Assembly: GCF_014698755.1 (NCBI RefSeq)
Contig: NZ_JACJTO010000018.1
Coordinates: forward strand, 1 to 64,000
Direction: 5' to 3'
DNA from: Aphanizomenon flos-aquae FACHB-1287
GTDB lineage: Bacteria; Cyanobacteriota; Cyanobacteriia; Cyanobacteriales; Nostocaceae
Length of the DNA stretch: 64,000 bases
In this document: one piece after another, positions 62,808-64,000 of the stretch
How positions within the stretch are numbered: the stretch's first letter is position 1
Layout of the letters: every line of letters starts with the position of its first letter
Notes under the pieces: model-generated
Told to the model about the DNA's origin: nothing
Seen by the model: only the letters and a program-made list of their open reading frames with translations
Databases searched by the model: none
Translations under genes and position numbers: made by a program

Positions 62808-64000
62808 TTACTTATTAGAGATACGATCTGCAAACTCGGAGTTATAACCTTCTTCTCCGTGTTCGTTGATATCCAAGCCTTGATCCTCAGTTTGATCTGG
62901 GACTCGTAAACCAACTGTAGCATCAATAATTTTCAGAATGATCCAGGTTCCAACTCCCGCAATAATATAGGCTAGGGCGATCGCTCCTAGTTCCACAAAT
63001 AATTCACTGAAGTTACCACGCAATACCCCATCTTTACCCCCACCATTAACTCTAATGTCGGCAAAGATAGCTGTTAAAATCGCGCCGATAGTCCCACCGA
63101 CACCATGCACAGGATAGGTATCTAAGGCATCATCAACCCGCAACTTGTGCTTGAAACTGACGGCATAGAAGCAGACGAAGGAGGTAATGAAACCGATTAA
63201 AATTGCGGCTAAAGGGGTGACAAATCCGGCGGCTGGGGTGATTCCCACTAAACCGGCTACTGCGCCTGTGGCTGCCCCTACGGCGGTGGGTTTTCCCCGG
63301 AGTTTGGCTTCTAAAATCAACCACATTAATGTCCCGGCGGCGGCTGATGTATTGGTGGCAACAAATGCTACTGTAGCAACTGAACCGGCAGATAAGGCAC
63401 TACCAGCATTAAAACCGAACCAACCAAACCAAAGTAACCCCGCACCTAACAAAATAAAGGGGACATTATGAGGAGGGTTAAGACGATCTGGATAGTTTTT
63501 TCTTGGACCGAGGACAATGGCTGCTACTAGGGCGGAAATACCGGAACTAATATGTACTACTGTCCCTCCAGCAAAGTCTAGAGCACCTAGACCGCCATAT
63601 AAACCTAAAAATCCTCCTTTTGCCCAAACCATGTGAGCTAGGGGTGTGTAGATGAAGGTTGACCACAGCACTACAAATAGGCAATAGGCACGGAAACTCA
63701 TCCGTTCAGCGATCGCTCCCGAAATTAAGGCTGGGGTAATAATTGCAAACATGGCTTGATAGATCATGAATGCTTGATGGGGAATTGTTCCCGCATAGGA
63801 AACAACTTCTACCGGGGCTGAACCTTGCAGATAACCTGTTGTTTCTAACCCGACACCATTTAACCCTAACCACTGTAAACCACCGATGAAGGGCAAACCA
63901 GGGGCAAAGGAAAGACTATAACCCCAGAGAACCCAGGTGACTCCGACAATGGCCATCAACACAAAACTCATCATCAATGTGTTGAGAATATTGCGCGATC
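62808..64000 (-). CDS. amt: Ammonium transporter (partial, start beyond the window)
   Basis: Amt/MEP/Rh channel for ammonium uptake, an inner-membrane protein. About 397 residues are present. The frame is open to the window edge (RNILNTLMMSFVLMAIVGVTWVLWGYS), so the N-terminal signal and first helix lie outside. Landmarks are GTIPHQAFMIYQAMFAIITP, DFAGGTVVHISSGISALVAA and WFGWFGFNAGSALSAG, and the second pore His in YPVHGVGGTIGA. In cyanobacteria such genes are under NtcA control, but the promoter is outside the window. The C-terminus (DINEHGEEGYNSEFADR) is the regulatory tail for PII binding. Confidence 0.95.
   Translation of the reverse strand, partial: SRNILNTLMMSFVLMAIVGVTWVLWGYSLSFAPGLPFIGGLQWLGLNGVGLETTGYLQGSAPVEVVSYAGTIPHQAFMIYQAMFAIITPALISGAIAERMSFRAYCLFVVLWSTFIYTPLAHMVWAKGGFLGLYGGLGALDFAGGTVVHISSGISALVAAIVLGPRKNYPDRLNPPHNVPFILLGAGLLWFGWFGFNAGSALSAGSVATVAFVATNTSAAAGTLMWLILEAKLRGKPTAVGAATGAVAGLVGITPAAGFVTPLAAILIGFITSFVCFYAVSFKHKLRVDDALDTYPVHGVGGTIGAILTAIFADIRVNGGGKDGVLRGNFSELFVELGAIALAYIIAGVGTWIILKIIDATVGLRVPDQTEDQGLDINEHGEEGYNSEFADRISNK

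Overview
The window is chromosomal DNA from a filamentous cyanobacterium, most likely a heterocyst-forming Nostocales species of the Anabaena/Dolichospermum/Nostoc type. psaC (photosystem I) marks it as a cyanobacterium. AT-rich DNA, about twenty copies of the HIP1 octamer GCGATCGC, heptanucleotide tandem repeats (STRR type), many dispersed hairpins and cyanobacteria-specific small proteins narrow it further. The genus is inferred. No tRNA, rRNA, CRISPR array or intact transposase was found.

Layout. 1-12.5 kb: a DUF29 protein, recQ, two sister micro-membrane-proteins, an acyl-ACP/CoA synthetase, a YlqD-like protein, the E2 subunit of pyruvate dehydrogenase behind a promoter whose spacer is an 18-bp palindrome, a y-type thioredoxin, an SDR, tldD and two small cyanobacterial proteins. 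12.6-26 kb: small conserved proteins, cobW, a NYN-domain protein, fmt, psaC with a strong terminator, glmS, a restriction-enzyme remnant, a DedA protein, a STAS protein and a Ser/Thr kinase. 26-32.5 kb: a minus-strand cassette COP23 - trypsin-like protease - protease fused to GUN4, then ruvB, ssb and class II aldolase (fba) with its terminator. 32.5-40 kb: small unknown proteins, cobU, a pentapeptide protein, a kinase-FGE fusion and several long non-coding stretches with MITE-like and hairpin elements.

40-51 kb: the cyanobacterial TCA-bypass pair (succinic semialdehyde dehydrogenase and a 2-oxoglutarate decarboxylase that is easily misnamed acetolactate synthase), separated by 14 perfect copies of a heptamer that end six bases from the decarboxylase start. 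Then a PLP enzyme, a PPOX protein, a GNAT, RNase HI with an extra C-terminal domain, Uma2, ispG, an RHH/MazF toxin-antitoxin pair and cobK with a coupled 59-aa membrane peptide. 51-57.5 kb: a Dam-like methylase overlapping a type II restriction enzyme, a TPR protein with a cut-short CHAT-like end, and next to it a stand-alone paralogue of its N-terminal domain. 57.6-64 kb: dnaX, a broken vapC-like gene, ispH, an SGNH hydrolase and an ammonium transporter that runs off the right edge.

How the genes work together. Several share pathways without being neighbours: cobW, cobU and cobK (cobalamin); ispG and ispH (the last two MEP-pathway steps); recQ, ruvB, ssb, dnaX and rnhA (replication and repair). 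The true multi-gene units visible are the COP23/protease cassette, the 2-oxoglutarate bypass pair, the toxin-antitoxin pair, the restriction-modification pair and cobK with its small partner. Much of the rest is single genes separated by repeat-rich spacers. Three related MITE-like elements and four related hairpins sit at gene boundaries, and remnants of defence or toxin genes (restriction enzyme, vapC, possible DUF5615) show past turnover.
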